IMG/VR virus record: IMGVR_UViG_3300044675_000835
Location: 1 to 47,615 of that record
Direction: 5' to 3' (one strand)
DNA length: 47,615 bases
Source: a virus
Position numbers and translations under genes: made by a program. Position 1 is the stretch's first letter; the number at the start of each line of letters is the position of its first letter. The notes beneath the pieces were generated by a model that was not told where the DNA came from, did no database searches, and saw only the letters and a list, made by a program, of their open reading frames with translations. Shown in pieces: positions 14,717 to 22,566 of the stretch.

Positions 14717-15133
14717 ATGTTTTAATAAGGCATAAACCATTATGTTTTATTAAAGCATATTAAAAATGCTTAGTGGACGGGATCGCAAATATAATGCAAA
14801 CTGTACACAAAAGGTTCTAAGGGTAAACACCTATGGTTTTTCTGTAGGACAGCCCCGATAATTTAATTGTTCACTGATAGTGGTGAACAAAAATGTTCTT
14901 TAAAAATTTAGCATGGGTATCGGTGCATTGTGACAGCATGCACTATTGGCCTACGCAAAAAGCATATGCGTTAATATGTTTTATGCCCTAGTATATGGCA
15001 TTGAAAATATACATAGGAAATAGCGGATAGTATATCGGGGTCGGTATGCATTAACCCGCTAGCTTTCAAATATATTTTGCATAGGGCAGAGTATATTTAT
15101 CGAGCTAACATTTTCTGAATAGGAAACAAAGTA
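14717..15133. other. Non-coding interval with dyads
   Basis: About 417 bp without a supported gene. It contains a TTGTTCAC-N8-GTGAACAA dyad (14867-14890) and a GTGCAT-N9-ATGCAC dyad (near 14925-14945). I see no convincing promoter, though a second early promoter would be expected here. Confidence 0.55.
14867..14890. promoter_or_regulatory. 8-bp-arm dyad, TTGTTCAC-N8-GTGAACAA
   Basis: Perfect inverted arms at 14867-14874 and 14883-14890. There is no T-run directly after it on the plus strand, so an operator or RNA structure is more likely than a terminator. Confidence 0.5.
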
Positions 15134-15562
15134 ATGGACAAATACATTAGACCATTAACCACTGGATATATTAATCACGCAGAAGAACGGGATTGTACAG
15201 TGAGAGCATTAGCAAATAGTGCTGGTATAGTATATGGTAATGCACATACTATATTAAAGAAACATGGCAGGAAAGATCGCAAGGGTTGCACCAATTTAGT
15301 ATGGCACGATGCATATACTAATACTGGACTATCCCTTGTGGGTATATATGGCACAACAAAATGTGCAAAGCATATATCAAAGCGTCTTAATATTGCAGCA
15401 CATAAAGGCATAACCCTTGGGCGTATACTGCCACAGCTTAATGACGGTAGTTATGTTGTCATTATCACAGGGCATGCGCTGGCAGTAGTTAGTGGGCATG
15501 TCATTGATAAGGGTTTGAATCGTAGTAATTCGTCAGTGGTTGCAGTTTATAAACATTCTTAA
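15134..15562 (+). CDS. Papain-like cysteine-protease-type protein
   Basis: A 142-residue protein with the arrangement of a small papain-fold peptidase. A Cys follows a charged turn (EERDCTVRALA, C21) at the start of a helix. Late in the chain comes GSYVVIITGHALAVVSG with H114, then an Asp at D125 (GHVIDKG). Phage and plasmid proteins with this Cys-His-Asp order are known, but their substrates generally are not. It could cut a host or phage protein, or a linkage such as an isopeptide or amide. It is an early gene with the RBS TAGGAAACAAA. The catalytic reading is inferred from motif order. Confidence 0.65.
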   Translation: MDKYIRPLTTGYINHAEERDCTVRALANSAGIVYGNAHTILKKHGRKDRKGCTNLVWHDAYTNTGLSLVGIYGTTKCAKHISKRLNIAAHKGITLGRILPQLNDGSYVVIITGHALAVVSGHVIDKGLNRSNSSVVAVYKHS

Positions 15563-15574
15563 AGGAAACATATC

Positions 15575-15943
15575 ATGATGGGCATTAATGTTAGAAACAC
15601 AAAGGACAAACCCTTTGCTGATTTAATTGTCGATGGTTTAAAAACTATAGAGACAAGGGAAAGTAATAGTTTGCATCCTTATTTGGACGATAGAATAGCA
15701 ATTGTCAGGACGGGTATGGGTAAGGCATTTGCCATAGGTGAAGTTACTATCACTGGTTTTAGCTGGACTAATAGCGAAAGCATATTCAATAGTTATGAAG
15801 ACATGCATATGGTAGAAAAAGGAAATCCCTTTTATATTAAACAAAATGTGGGTAAGTATATGTATTTCTTAGACAATGCTGTGCGTTATAAAACCCCTGT
15901 TGCTGTTGGCAAGGGTATAGTGGCTAGACAATTAATCTATTAA
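15575..15943 (+). CDS. ASCH-domain-like protein
   Basis: A 122-residue protein. The start KPFADLIVDGLKTIETRESN is the classic beginning of an ASCH domain (usually P-W/F-A-x-x-I-x-x-G-x-K-T-x-E-x-R), a PUA-related fold that binds RNA or modified nucleosides. Strands around IAIVRTGMGKAFAIGEVTITG fit as well. It could act on host RNA or a nucleoside. An AAAGGAAACATATC site precedes two adjacent ATGs; I use the first. Confidence 0.72.
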   Translation: MMGINVRNTKDKPFADLIVDGLKTIETRESNSLHPYLDDRIAIVRTGMGKAFAIGEVTITGFSWTNSESIFNSYEDMHMVEKGNPFYIKQNVGKYMYFLDNAVRYKTPVAVGKGIVARQLIY

Positions 15944-15954
15944 AGGAAACAATT

Positions 15955-16263
15955 ATGTTACTCAAATTAAACAAATGGAATGTTCGCATTGTTAAAACAG
16001 GCGATAAGTATGGCCTCGGTAAGCGCCTTACTAATGACAAAGCCCCAATGGTGGAGTTCTACGATAGTAGATATCCTCATACCGAATATGGACAGTTTGT
16101 CTCACGCTATTATATTTCCACTATACTAAGTCAAGACAGGTATGGTGGTAAATATTCTAATGGACTATGCTTAGATGGCAGAGTGCCAGCATGGCAAGTA
16201 TCTGCTGAGGATATGGCAGAAGTTGTTTCTTTTCTTCAAGGATTTCAAAATGGAAACACCTAA
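15955..16263 (+). CDS. Hypothetical early protein
   Basis: A 102-residue protein with APMVEFYDSRYPHTEYGQFV and SRYYISTILSQDRYGG, a phrase I have seen in uncharacterised phage proteins. No catalytic motif is obvious. RBS AAAGGAAACAATT precedes the ATG. The end overlaps the next start by 14 bases. Confidence 0.8.
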   Translation: MLLKLNKWNVRIVKTGDKYGLGKRLTNDKAPMVEFYDSRYPHTEYGQFVSRYYISTILSQDRYGGKYSNGLCLDGRVPAWQVSAEDMAEVVSFLQGFQNGNT

Positions 16264-16471
16264 ATGTTATTATAGTTTTGCCCAATATAATGATGACGAT
16301 ATTAATAATTGGAGCGTCATTGTAGATGGGATGCCAATATGCAGCAAGCGTACATTCCCTGAAGCTGTGCGCTGTGCTGAGAGTTTCAACCTAACACCAT
16401 GCGTATACTTTTGGAATGGTGTTATAGGACAGTTTGTTCAACTAGTTAATATTGAAGAGGTAACTAAATGA
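16250..16471 (+). CDS. Hypothetical early protein
   Basis: A 73-residue protein. I place the start at the ATG at 16250, which follows CAAGGATTTCAAA, rather than an upstream in-frame ATG lying inside the preceding gene. The texture (SVIVDGMPICSKRTFPEAVR) suggests a small alpha-beta fold. The stop overlaps the next start (ATGA). Confidence 0.75.
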   Translation: METPKCYYSFAQYNDDDINNWSVIVDGMPICSKRTFPEAVRCAESFNLTPCVYFWNGVIGQFVQLVNIEEVTK

Positions 16472-16638
16472 AAACATATCAGCAGACACATCACCATTTC
16501 TTCTTGAACTGTGCATACCATAGGCATACTCATGGGTTAGCAACACTGTCCCTTGACCATATACAACAGGGCAAGTGGCTGAGTGAGAATGAAATTAAAG
16601 ATTTTACAATTGCTTATATGATGGGAGATGAGTTATGA
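16468..16638 (+). CDS. Histidine-rich small protein
   Basis: A 56-residue protein starting MKTYQQTHHHFFLNCAYHRH, with eight His in the first 30 residues, possibly metal-binding. Starts and ends are coupled to both neighbours by ATGA overlaps, which supports its reality. No family is recognised. Confidence 0.72.
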   Translation: MKTYQQTHHHFFLNCAYHRHTHGLATLSLDHIQQGKWLSENEIKDFTIAYMMGDEL

Positions 16639-16796
16639 CAACAGTATGGATTGTGTGGGGTAATGATAGCGAAGGCAAGTTTATTGCTGGTATATATGAT
16701 GATAAAGTCAAGGCCGAATCTGATATGCGACTGGCTAAACAAGACACTGACACAGTGGCACATTATTATATTCAAGAAAAGGCAATAACAAAATGA
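16635..16796 (+). CDS. Hypothetical early protein
   Basis: A 53-residue protein (starts MTTVWIVWGNDSEGKFIAGI) with a strand-turn-strand opening and a charged helix. It is linked to both neighbours by ATGA overlaps. The function is unknown. Confidence 0.72.
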   Translation: MTTVWIVWGNDSEGKFIAGIYDDKVKAESDMRLAKQDTDTVAHYYIQEKAITK

Positions 16797-17011
16797 CAAC
16801 ATACATCGACATGTTTAATGTAGACAACTACTACACATGGGAAATGGCAGAGTTACAGGGTGCTGTATATACAGTAAAGATATACTCTGTTGATAATCCC
16901 AATGAGTTTCCCTGCGAACTTATTATATCAGACATACTTGATGCCATTAATGTAACATGTAATATGTTAGATGGTGGCTCACATGTTAGAACCCGTATTA
17001 GGAGCGAATAA
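16793..17011 (+). CDS. Hypothetical early protein
   Basis: A 72-residue acidic protein, translationally coupled to its upstream neighbour (ATGA). The texture (AVYTVKIYSVDNPNEFPCEL) suggests beta strands followed by a helix. No family is recognised. Confidence 0.72.
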   Translation: MTTYIDMFNVDNYYTWEMAELQGAVYTVKIYSVDNPNEFPCELIISDILDAINVTCNMLDGGSHVRTRIRSE

Positions 17012-17012
17012 A

Positions 17013-17564
17013 ATGGCTAGAGCAGAACAATCCCACGAAGACCAATTAAGCAATGTATTTTTTGCGGATGCATTTCCCGATGCTGATAGTCCCGCTGAAC
17101 TGTATCGCCAAGTGTACAAATACACCAACTGTGGTGCGTGGCTGAGCGTGCTGATTGAGTACTACAAGACCATCGAGCCTGATGGGTTTAATGACTTTCC
17201 TTTTGACAAACTTGTCAGCGAGTGGGTTCATAGTGACGCATTGCACCAACTGGGAACTTGGAAAGACTTAGACCAACAGGGAGTGCTGGTCACTGCAATG
17301 ATGGTTGGCAGCATTGTCGAAGGGGTAGACCAATGCACAGAAAGTATTGAAGTCGAAGCCAATCAATTGGACGAAGAACCAGAGGAATTTCACAAGCGCT
17401 TTTATGCCGCCTTGGGTGAAGTTGAACAGGAAGCTGAGTCTATTTGGAATGATACTCATGGATGCGAAACATGCGCTAAACATTGGGGCATTAATCTTGA
17501 CGAAGAACTGTCCCCTGTTTGGACTGAATGCCCTGATTGTCAAGGGCATGGAACATCAATTTAA
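17013..17564 (+). CDS. Acidic protein with C-terminal zinc-ribbon-like cysteines
   Basis: A 183-residue protein. I choose the ATG at 17013, preceded by TTAGGAGCGAATAAA. It is strongly acidic and helical, with many Glu and Asp residues. The C-terminus has CETCAKH and CPDCQGHG, two CxxC pairs about 24 residues apart, a probable zinc site. An early acidic protein could mimic DNA or bind a host factor, but nothing shows this directly. Confidence 0.82.
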   Translation: MARAEQSHEDQLSNVFFADAFPDADSPAELYRQVYKYTNCGAWLSVLIEYYKTIEPDGFNDFPFDKLVSEWVHSDALHQLGTWKDLDQQGVLVTAMMVGSIVEGVDQCTESIEVEANQLDEEPEEFHKRFYAALGEVEQEAESIWNDTHGCETCAKHWGINLDEELSPVWTECPDCQGHGTSI

Positions 17565-17580
17565 TTATTAGGAGCAAGTA

Positions 17581-17640
17581 ATGGAAGTATTTATATTCTT
17601 ACACATCCTTGGTGTCGTGTTACTTTTAATTATAGATTAA
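17581..17640 (+). CDS. Possible 19-residue membrane peptide
   Basis: An ATG with TTAGGAGCAAGTA at good spacing opens a short, very hydrophobic frame (FIFLHILGVVLLLII). It fits neatly between neighbours in the early operon. Being tiny, it may be a translation-coupling leader rather than a functional protein. Confidence 0.45.
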   Translation: MEVFIFLHILGVVLLLIID

Positions 17641-17652
17641 TGGAGAAATAAA

Positions 17653-17883
17653 ATGGCTAAAGTAGTATTTGAAAACAATCAATATATCTTGCGTGACGAT
17701 TGGAGCATTGAAGATGTTCGCAACATTATAGAATGTAACAACATTGAAGAGGCTGAGTCTTTCACTGATGAAGATTGTGTCCGTGTGCTTGAAAGAGTAG
17801 CAGATAATTTTGATGCTAATTATGGCATCACATGGGACAGTATAGACTTTGTTATCAATCAACTTATTGAGGAATCAAAATGA
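17653..17883 (+). CDS. Acidic early protein
   Basis: A 76-residue, acidic, mostly helical protein (DDWSIEDVRNIIECNNIEEA). RBS TGGAGAAATAAA. Its stop overlaps the following ATG. No family is recognised. Confidence 0.78.
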   Translation: MAKVVFENNQYILRDDWSIEDVRNIIECNNIEEAESFTDEDCVRVLERVADNFDANYGITWDSIDFVINQLIEESK

Positions 17884-18056
17884 AAACATTTAAAATATTT
17901 ATGACCCGTTCAGTTTATCAATGTGCTGAAATTAAAATAGAAGCATCCTCTAAATCAGATGCCATACAGAAAGTATTAGATACTCCGGAGCAGCATGTGT
18001 GGCAGACAGACCATATATTAGATTATAAAATTTCTTACTTAGAGGAAACAAAATGA
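17880..18056 (+). CDS. Hypothetical early protein
   Basis: A 58-residue protein (starts MKTFKIFMTRSVYQCAEI) with a strand followed by a helix (SSKSDAIQKVLDTPEQ). It is coupled to both neighbours by ATGA overlaps. The beginning resembles that of the protein at 18283 (MKTFTVIV), but the similarity is too short to claim paralogy. Confidence 0.75.
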   Translation: MKTFKIFMTRSVYQCAEIKIEASSKSDAIQKVLDTPEQHVWQTDHILDYKISYLEETK

Positions 18057-18286
18057 AACAATCAGACTATTCAAGACTTGAAGACATGTTAGGTCGTGCC
18101 TATGAATTGGCAGTACAGGTGGTGAACGGAGACAAGGCATCCATTTCACTTGCTGAGGAAGTATCAGGTGAGTGCGCTGAGTTGCTAGCCCTGATGGATG
18201 GCGACATGGGTGCATTCGGTGAAGAGGAAGTGATTGATAAAGAATTGCTGGCCTTAGCTAGCGCATTACAAAAGGAAACAAAATGA
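18053..18286 (+). CDS. Acidic helical early protein
   Basis: A 77-residue protein, mainly helical with a strongly acidic C-terminal half (GEFGEEE-like stretch near residue 56-60). RBS AGAGGAAACAAA. ATGA coupling to both neighbours. Function unknown. Confidence 0.75.
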   Translation: MKQSDYSRLEDMLGRAYELAVQVVNGDKASISLAEEVSGECAELLALMDGDMGAFGEEEVIDKELLALASALQKETK

Positions 18287-18558
18287 AAACATTCACAGTT
18301 ATTGTATATTCAGACCCTGCTCATGCATGGGGTAAGGTAAAGCGTCAAGTGTTGATCAATCTAGGCATTGCTCATAAGATCAGCAGCTACAGCTACCAGT
18401 ATAAAGACAATGTATATCTGGAAGAAGATTGTGATCTGTCCCTATTACATGACGCATTACTTAAGAGCGATACCAATATTAAGTTTGTTGAAAAGCATAC
18501 AAACAATATGTCTCGCATCCGTTCCTATTCATCATACTCCACAGAAAGCGCAACATGA
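18283..18558 (+). CDS. Hypothetical early protein
   Basis: A 91-residue protein with an N-terminal strand (FTVIVYSD) and a Ser/Tyr-rich C-terminus (SRIRSYSSYSTESAT). RBS AAAGGAAACAAA. It is coupled to the next gene by ATGA. No family is recognised. Confidence 0.75.
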   Translation: MKTFTVIVYSDPAHAWGKVKRQVLINLGIAHKISSYSYQYKDNVYLEEDCDLSLLHDALLKSDTNIKFVEKHTNNMSRIRSYSSYSTESAT

Positions 18559-18701
18559 TTGATACTAGAGTGCCATCAATTACACTGGTATATAAACTAG
18601 TGAACGCTGCCATACATGAGTTTAAAGATAAAGAATATGAAGAGGCTATTGAGTCACTTGAGATGGCGAAGCGAACTCTTGAGGATATAGCAGATGTTTA
18701 A
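18555..18701 (+). CDS. Small helical protein
   Basis: A 48-residue protein with a long helix that could form a helical pair (HEFKDKEYEEAIESLEMAKR). It overlaps both neighbours. Unknown function. Confidence 0.68.
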   Translation: MIDTRVPSITLVYKLVNAAIHEFKDKEYEEAIESLEMAKRTLEDIADV

Positions 18702-18933
18702 TATGCTGGCAATAAGCGCTGGTTGTTTTGCCATATTATCCTTTGCCTTTTGGGTAGGTGGTGAGACTGAGCGTATGAAACAGGAGCTAGCAGAGGCACA
18801 TACACAAAGCCGATGCTACGCTAAGGGTAAGTTCGAAGCATTCGTTGCTAAGGATGGTGTAGACTTTGTTTGTTTCAAACAAAACATTGAGACAAAGAAG
18901 ATTAGCAGATCATCAATTGTTATGGGAGAGTGA
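18694..18933 (+). CDS. Membrane-anchored small protein
   Basis: A 79-residue protein with an N-terminal hydrophobic segment (residues 4-22, LAISAGCFAILSFAFWVGG), then a charged helix and a short C-terminal domain containing two Cys. It probably anchors in the inner membrane. It overlaps the previous gene by eight bases. Confidence 0.75.
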   Translation: MFNMLAISAGCFAILSFAFWVGGETERMKQELAEAHTQSRCYAKGKFEAFVAKDGVDFVCFKQNIETKKISRSSIVMGE

Positions 18934-18935
18934 GT

Positions 18936-19100
18936 ATGTCATTGGACTATATGCTTGGATATATGCAAGGACGCAGAGGACAATTTCGTTGTCGGCAAAA
19001 TGTCAGTGATGAATACAATGCCGGATACTTAAAAGGGTTTGCATTATATGAGGGTGACATAATGATATTAAGACAACTAGTTAATAGGTACAACAAATGA
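18936..19100 (+). CDS. Hypothetical small protein
   Basis: A 54-residue basic protein starting MSLDYMLGYMQGRRGQFRC and containing EYNAGYLKGFALYEG; such YxxGYxxG phrases occur in small phage proteins of unknown function. GGGAGAG precedes the ATG. The stop overlaps the next start. Confidence 0.7.
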   Translation: MSLDYMLGYMQGRRGQFRCRQNVSDEYNAGYLKGFALYEGDIMILRQLVNRYNK

Positions 19101-19450
19101 TAAAGAAACAATACACCATTGCAGATGTGTTACATCTTGCTGCTGATAAATATTTAGTTGCTCATTCACGATATGAGGCAGATCATATTATAGAAAGGTT
19201 CTCATGCTGTGCAATTTACAGCGCCATCCGTGAGATAAATGGTAACTTGTATGGAGAAGAGTCAACAATATTGCGTGATCAAATCGTGAAAGGATTAAGA
19301 AACATGGGATGTGATGTAGAAAGTCATTCTTTGTTTGAGAAATATGGCGACAAGCCTGATGTGTATGGAAGCATCATCCACGATGTGCAAGGTATGCGTT
19401 ACATGTGGCTCAAGTGGGCAGCATTAATGGCTGAAGAGCAAGGAATTTAA
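19097..19450 (+). CDS. Hypothetical early protein
   Basis: A 117-residue protein, largely helical, with several Cys (SCCAIYSAI) and a C-terminus GMRYMWLKWAALMAEEQG. I recall similar sequences in phage genomes without function. ATGA-coupled to the preceding gene. Confidence 0.75.
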   Translation: MIKKQYTIADVLHLAADKYLVAHSRYEADHIIERFSCCAIYSAIREINGNLYGEESTILRDQIVKGLRNMGCDVESHSLFEKYGDKPDVYGSIIHDVQGMRYMWLKWAALMAEEQGI

Positions 19451-19451
19451 A

Positions 19452-19739
19452 ATGAAAGGCGCTTATATGATTACCGATATTGATATCAATGACTTCGATG
19501 TGCTGCCAGTGCGTGAGCTTTACAAAGTAAAACCACGAAGCTATGTGCAGCTACCAACTGGTGATGTGTTCTTCTTTGATCACATTGATGGTGCTTACAG
19601 CTACTGCCTGAACATGTTCGGTGATGTGTGCCACTTGGCTGCATGGCAGAGTGTGCATCCGCTTGATAGGGTCAGGCTTCGAATACCAGCACTTGATAAA
19701 GACCCTTCATCTGAGTCGGACATTGCTGACTTGCCTTGA
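19452..19739 (+). CDS. Hypothetical early protein
   Basis: A 95-residue protein with a beta-rich middle (SYVQLPTGDVFFFDHIDGAY). The ATG at 19452 follows AAGGAATTTAAA; an alternative ATG at 19467 follows AAAGG. It is the last gene before a probable promoter, so it may end the early unit. Function unknown. Confidence 0.75.
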   Translation: MKGAYMITDIDINDFDVLPVRELYKVKPRSYVQLPTGDVFFFDHIDGAYSYCLNMFGDVCHLAAWQSVHPLDRVRLRIPALDKDPSSESDIADLP

Positions 19740-19765
19740 CAAATATTTAACTTCTCTTTTACAAT
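19736..19765 (+). promoter_or_regulatory. Sigma-70-type promoter before the DUF932 gene
   Basis: A perfect TTGACA (19736-19741) starts inside the stop region of the preceding gene. After an 18-base spacer it is followed by TACAAT (19760-19765). A small GTAGC/GCTAC hairpin and the RBS TATAGGAACTACATC precede the gene at 19810. This probably starts the second rightward unit. Confidence 0.75.
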
Positions 19766-19809
19766 CAATCCCGTAGCAACTTCGCTACCTTCTTTATAGG
19801 AACTACATC

Positions 19810-20652
19810 ATGTCTAAACATGTCATCTTCTCCCGCAATGTCAACAACACTGCCCTGTCTATCGAGCGCATGCAACAGCTTACCCCTGCTGCCTTTGCCA
19901 CCACCAAGCATGAGCGTTTGACAGACCGCTACATGCCCCTGCACACCAGCAGTTTGCTGCCTGTGCTGGCAGACTATGGCTACTCACCAGTGCAAGCAGC
20001 ACAGAAGCGTAGTCGCAAGGCAAGTGCTGAGCATAGCGCCCACATGCTGGCCTTTGCTAAGACCGATCTTGCCAGCTTGAATGCTGATGACATCCGTCCT
20101 GAAATCATTTTGTACAACAGCCATGATGGTAGCGGCAGCGTCAAGCTTTTCGCTGGTGCATTCCGATTCATTTGCAGCAATGGTATTGTTGCTGGTGATG
20201 GCTTTCAAAGCCGCTTGTATCACAACAAGTCAGCAATGCTTGGCTTTGAAGACATGCTGCGTAACACTGTTGCCAACCTGCCAGCAATGATGGAGCGCAT
20301 CAATGCTTTGCGTAGTGTGCAGCTGTCCAGTGCAGCAGCGTATGAGATGGCTAAGCGTAGCGTCAATACCCGTTGGGACATGTTCGATGCACAGACAAAG
20401 GGTGTCTATGCCATCGAGAAAACCATCACCGATGTGCTTGCTGTCAATCGTAATGAAGACAACTACACTGATGCCTTCACTGTGTTCAACCGCATTCAGG
20501 AGAGCGTCATTCGTGGCAAGACATTCATCAAGAGTGTGACCGAAGCAACACCATATGGCAGCATCCGTAAGGCACGACCTGTCAACAGCGTGAAAGAAAA
20601 CATCCGCATCAATGGTGCGCTGTGGAACATTGCTGAAGAGATGACAGCGTAA
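19810..20652 (+). CDS. DUF932 family protein
   Basis: A 280-residue protein. The middle (RPEIILYNSHDGSGSVKLFA followed by GAFRFICSNGIVAGDG) is the hallmark of DUF932, a family common on plasmids and phages and of uncertain role. It usually lies near DNA-maintenance or recombination genes. Base composition becomes richer in GC from here on than in the preceding early block. It stands first behind a strong promoter and immediately upstream of the integrase. Confidence 0.9.
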   Translation: MSKHVIFSRNVNNTALSIERMQQLTPAAFATTKHERLTDRYMPLHTSSLLPVLADYGYSPVQAAQKRSRKASAEHSAHMLAFAKTDLASLNADDIRPEIILYNSHDGSGSVKLFAGAFRFICSNGIVAGDGFQSRLYHNKSAMLGFEDMLRNTVANLPAMMERINALRSVQLSSAAAYEMAKRSVNTRWDMFDAQTKGVYAIEKTITDVLAVNRNEDNYTDAFTVFNRIQESVIRGKTFIKSVTEATPYGSIRKARPVNSVKENIRINGALWNIAEEMTA

Positions 20653-20742
20653 CTGCTGCAATGGCCTTGACCGCTATGGGGTTCTTTTGTTAGACAATCG
20701 GTGACAGCATGGAGAGACATGCACTTAAACATAAGGAACATA

Positions 20743-21852
20743 ATGAAACCAGCATACCTTGTGACACATCGTGGTCAATGGCGGTATCTGCCGCCCATAC
20801 AGGCAGTCAACGATGGTGTTGTCGAGCGCTGTATGCTTGGCACTGATGACGCTGCTGCCTTTGCCTATGCTGCTGCTGGTAATGCTAAGCTTGAAGCATG
20901 GCGTAGCCATCGTAAGCATGTCAAGAGCATGGGTGCTGACAGCAACATTGGATTGCTTGTTGAAAACTATTTAGCAAGTGATGTATTCAAAGCATTAGCA
21001 CCACTGACAAGGCAGGGATATGCTCTTGCCCTTGCCCACTGGCAGGACAATGGCACTGTTGGTGGTAGAAGGCTCGACAAGATTAAGGTGTCGGGTCTTG
21101 ATGCCATCACCTGTCAGAAGATTTATGACATGATGGCAAGGGTGTCTGTCAGCAATGCCAATGGTTGCCTTGCTGTGTGGCGTTTGTTGTTCAGCTATGC
21201 CATACGCAATGGCTTCTGCCAATACAATCCATTCAAGGCTGTAAAGAAACAAACAACAAAGCCAAGGCGTGTCACATGGGAGCGTGAACATGTCAGGGCT
21301 TTCTTGAATGTGGCGTACAGCAATTGGAAGACCCGTAGCATAGGGCTTATCATTCACATGGCCTATGAGCTAGCGCAGCGTTCCACTGACATGCGCTTAA
21401 TCAAGTGGTCAGACTATGATCGTGCTAAGGGTGTGCTGGTGGTGGTGCAGAGCAAGCGTGGCAGCAGGGTTGAGCTTCCTGTCAGCAAGGGCTTGCAACA
21501 AATGCTTGAGCAGCAAGCTAAAGATTTTGATTGGCAAGCATACATTGCACCTTCACTCAAGCGTGATGGTAAGCAGGGGTTGATGCCATACAATCTTCAC
21601 AGCTTCAACAAAGCAGCAACAGCATTGATGGAGCAGTCCGATCTGCCAGAGCATCTCACTGTGCGTGACTTACGCCGCACTGCCGTCACTGAAATGATTG
21701 AAGAGGGTGTACCACTGCCATCCATCAGTGCCATGACAGGGCATGCAAGCTTAACTAGTCTTACTCCTTATGTAAGGCACACATTGCGTGGTGCTATGAA
21801 TGCACAGGCAATGCGTAACTATCCAGAATATTTAATGGAAGAACCATCGTGA
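20743..21852 (+). CDS. int: Tyrosine recombinase (integrase)
   Basis: A 369-residue site-specific recombinase. I place the start at the ATG at 20743, which has AAGGAACATA before it, rather than an earlier GTG at 20701. The C-terminal catalytic domain shows the first Arg (AYELAQRSTDMRLIKW), the strand Lys (VVVQSKRGSRVELP), the RDLRRT box, MTGHAS with its His, and the nucleophilic Tyr in LTPYVRH. The middle (TRQGYALALAHWQDNGTVGG) is a SAM-like core-binding domain. The protein suggests ability to integrate into the host chromosome. No attP was identified. Confidence 0.93.
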   Translation: MKPAYLVTHRGQWRYLPPIQAVNDGVVERCMLGTDDAAAFAYAAAGNAKLEAWRSHRKHVKSMGADSNIGLLVENYLASDVFKALAPLTRQGYALALAHWQDNGTVGGRRLDKIKVSGLDAITCQKIYDMMARVSVSNANGCLAVWRLLFSYAIRNGFCQYNPFKAVKKQTTKPRRVTWEREHVRAFLNVAYSNWKTRSIGLIIHMAYELAQRSTDMRLIKWSDYDRAKGVLVVVQSKRGSRVELPVSKGLQQMLEQQAKDFDWQAYIAPSLKRDGKQGLMPYNLHSFNKAATALMEQSDLPEHLTVRDLRRTAVTEMIEEGVPLPSISAMTGHASLTSLTPYVRHTLRGAMNAQAMRNYPEYLMEEPS

Positions 21853-22112
21853 ATAAATATTGTGATGCTATGATTGGCAAGCAGATTTTGTGTCCACATC
21901 CTGATGAGTGTGCAATAGATTGTCAATTCGACAATGCTGTTGTCACTCGCACAATCAAACCCTATCCAGCAGTAGTGCTTGATGAGGTGGATGTCAATGA
22001 ACAGTGGCAGAGTATTGGTGAGATGTTATCTGTTGCTGTATGGGCGGCTGCGTTAGTCATCATTACGCTGTTTGTATTTTCTTGTTTGTTTTTATGGGGA
22101 AAACTAGTATGA
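21849..22112 (+). CDS. Small membrane protein with cysteine-rich start
   Basis: An 87-residue protein with an N-terminal Cys-rich part (CDAMIGKQILCPHPDECAID and another Cys at 25) and a C-terminal hydrophobic segment (about 61-84, VAVWAAALVIITLFVFSCLF). It probably anchors in the inner membrane. The start overlaps the integrase stop; the stop overlaps the next ATG. Confidence 0.75.
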   Translation: MNKYCDAMIGKQILCPHPDECAIDCQFDNAVVTRTIKPYPAVVLDEVDVNEQWQSIGEMLSVAVWAAALVIITLFVFSCLFLWGKLV

Positions 22113-22300
22113 ATTACACCTTTACCGAACCGTCCTCCAAGATGTTCTTGCTGGCTACGCCACCCAAACCTGTTGGCGGCTACCGCATGGGTGAAGAGGC
22201 CAATGGTGGATATATTATTTTTAGCATACCAAATAAACCCTGCTGGATTCACCGCATGGGTGTGCGTCTGGTGCTTGGTTGGAAGTGGGTGGACGCATGA
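22109..22300 (+). CDS. Hypothetical small protein
   Basis: A 63-residue protein starting MNYTFTEPSSKMFLLATPP. I use the ATG at 22109, coupled to the preceding stop. Two GYRMG/IHRMG-like phrases recur in it. No family is recognised. Confidence 0.7.
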   Translation: MNYTFTEPSSKMFLLATPPKPVGGYRMGEEANGGYIIFSIPNKPCWIHRMGVRLVLGWKWVDA

Positions 22301-22566
22301 AAACAATCGATGAGATGGCGCGTGAGGCTGGTGATGATTGGGATCACACTCTTAAAGAAGACCGTGAATTTCTTAAACGCTTTGCTGATCTTGTTCGTGC
22401 TGATGAGCGTGATGCAATCTACGATCAGTGGCACTTCTGTGTCATGGCTGATCTTGAAAACGGCGTGAAGTGGTTGAATGAAAAGGCTGCTGCTGAATGG
22501 CATACAAACTATCCAGCACAGAGTAATCTATTTCCATCATGGGTTGAATCAAGGGGCAGCAGATGA
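22297..22566 (+). CDS. Small protein with FADLVRADE motif (paralogue 1)
   Basis: An 89-residue protein starting MKTIDEMAREAGDDWD with LKRFADLVRADERDAI. This start motif occurs in many small phage proteins of unknown role. The next gene begins with the same module, so the two are tandem paralogues. ATGA coupling at both ends. Confidence 0.78.
   Translation: MKTIDEMAREAGDDWDHTLKEDREFLKRFADLVRADERDAIYDQWHFCVMADLENGVKWLNEKAAAEWHTNYPAQSNLFPSWVESRGSR

Noticed and set aside
14717-15133. An additional small early gene in the gap before 15134
   Set aside because: No ATG with ribosome site and protein-like texture is found; dyads are the only recognisable structures.
19981-20661. Minus-strand frames inside the DUF932 gene
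   Set aside because: Antisense to a recognised family.
20701-20742. Upstream GTG start for the integrase at 20701
   Set aside because: The ATG at 20743 has a clear AAGGA site; the extra 14 codons have no conserved sequence.
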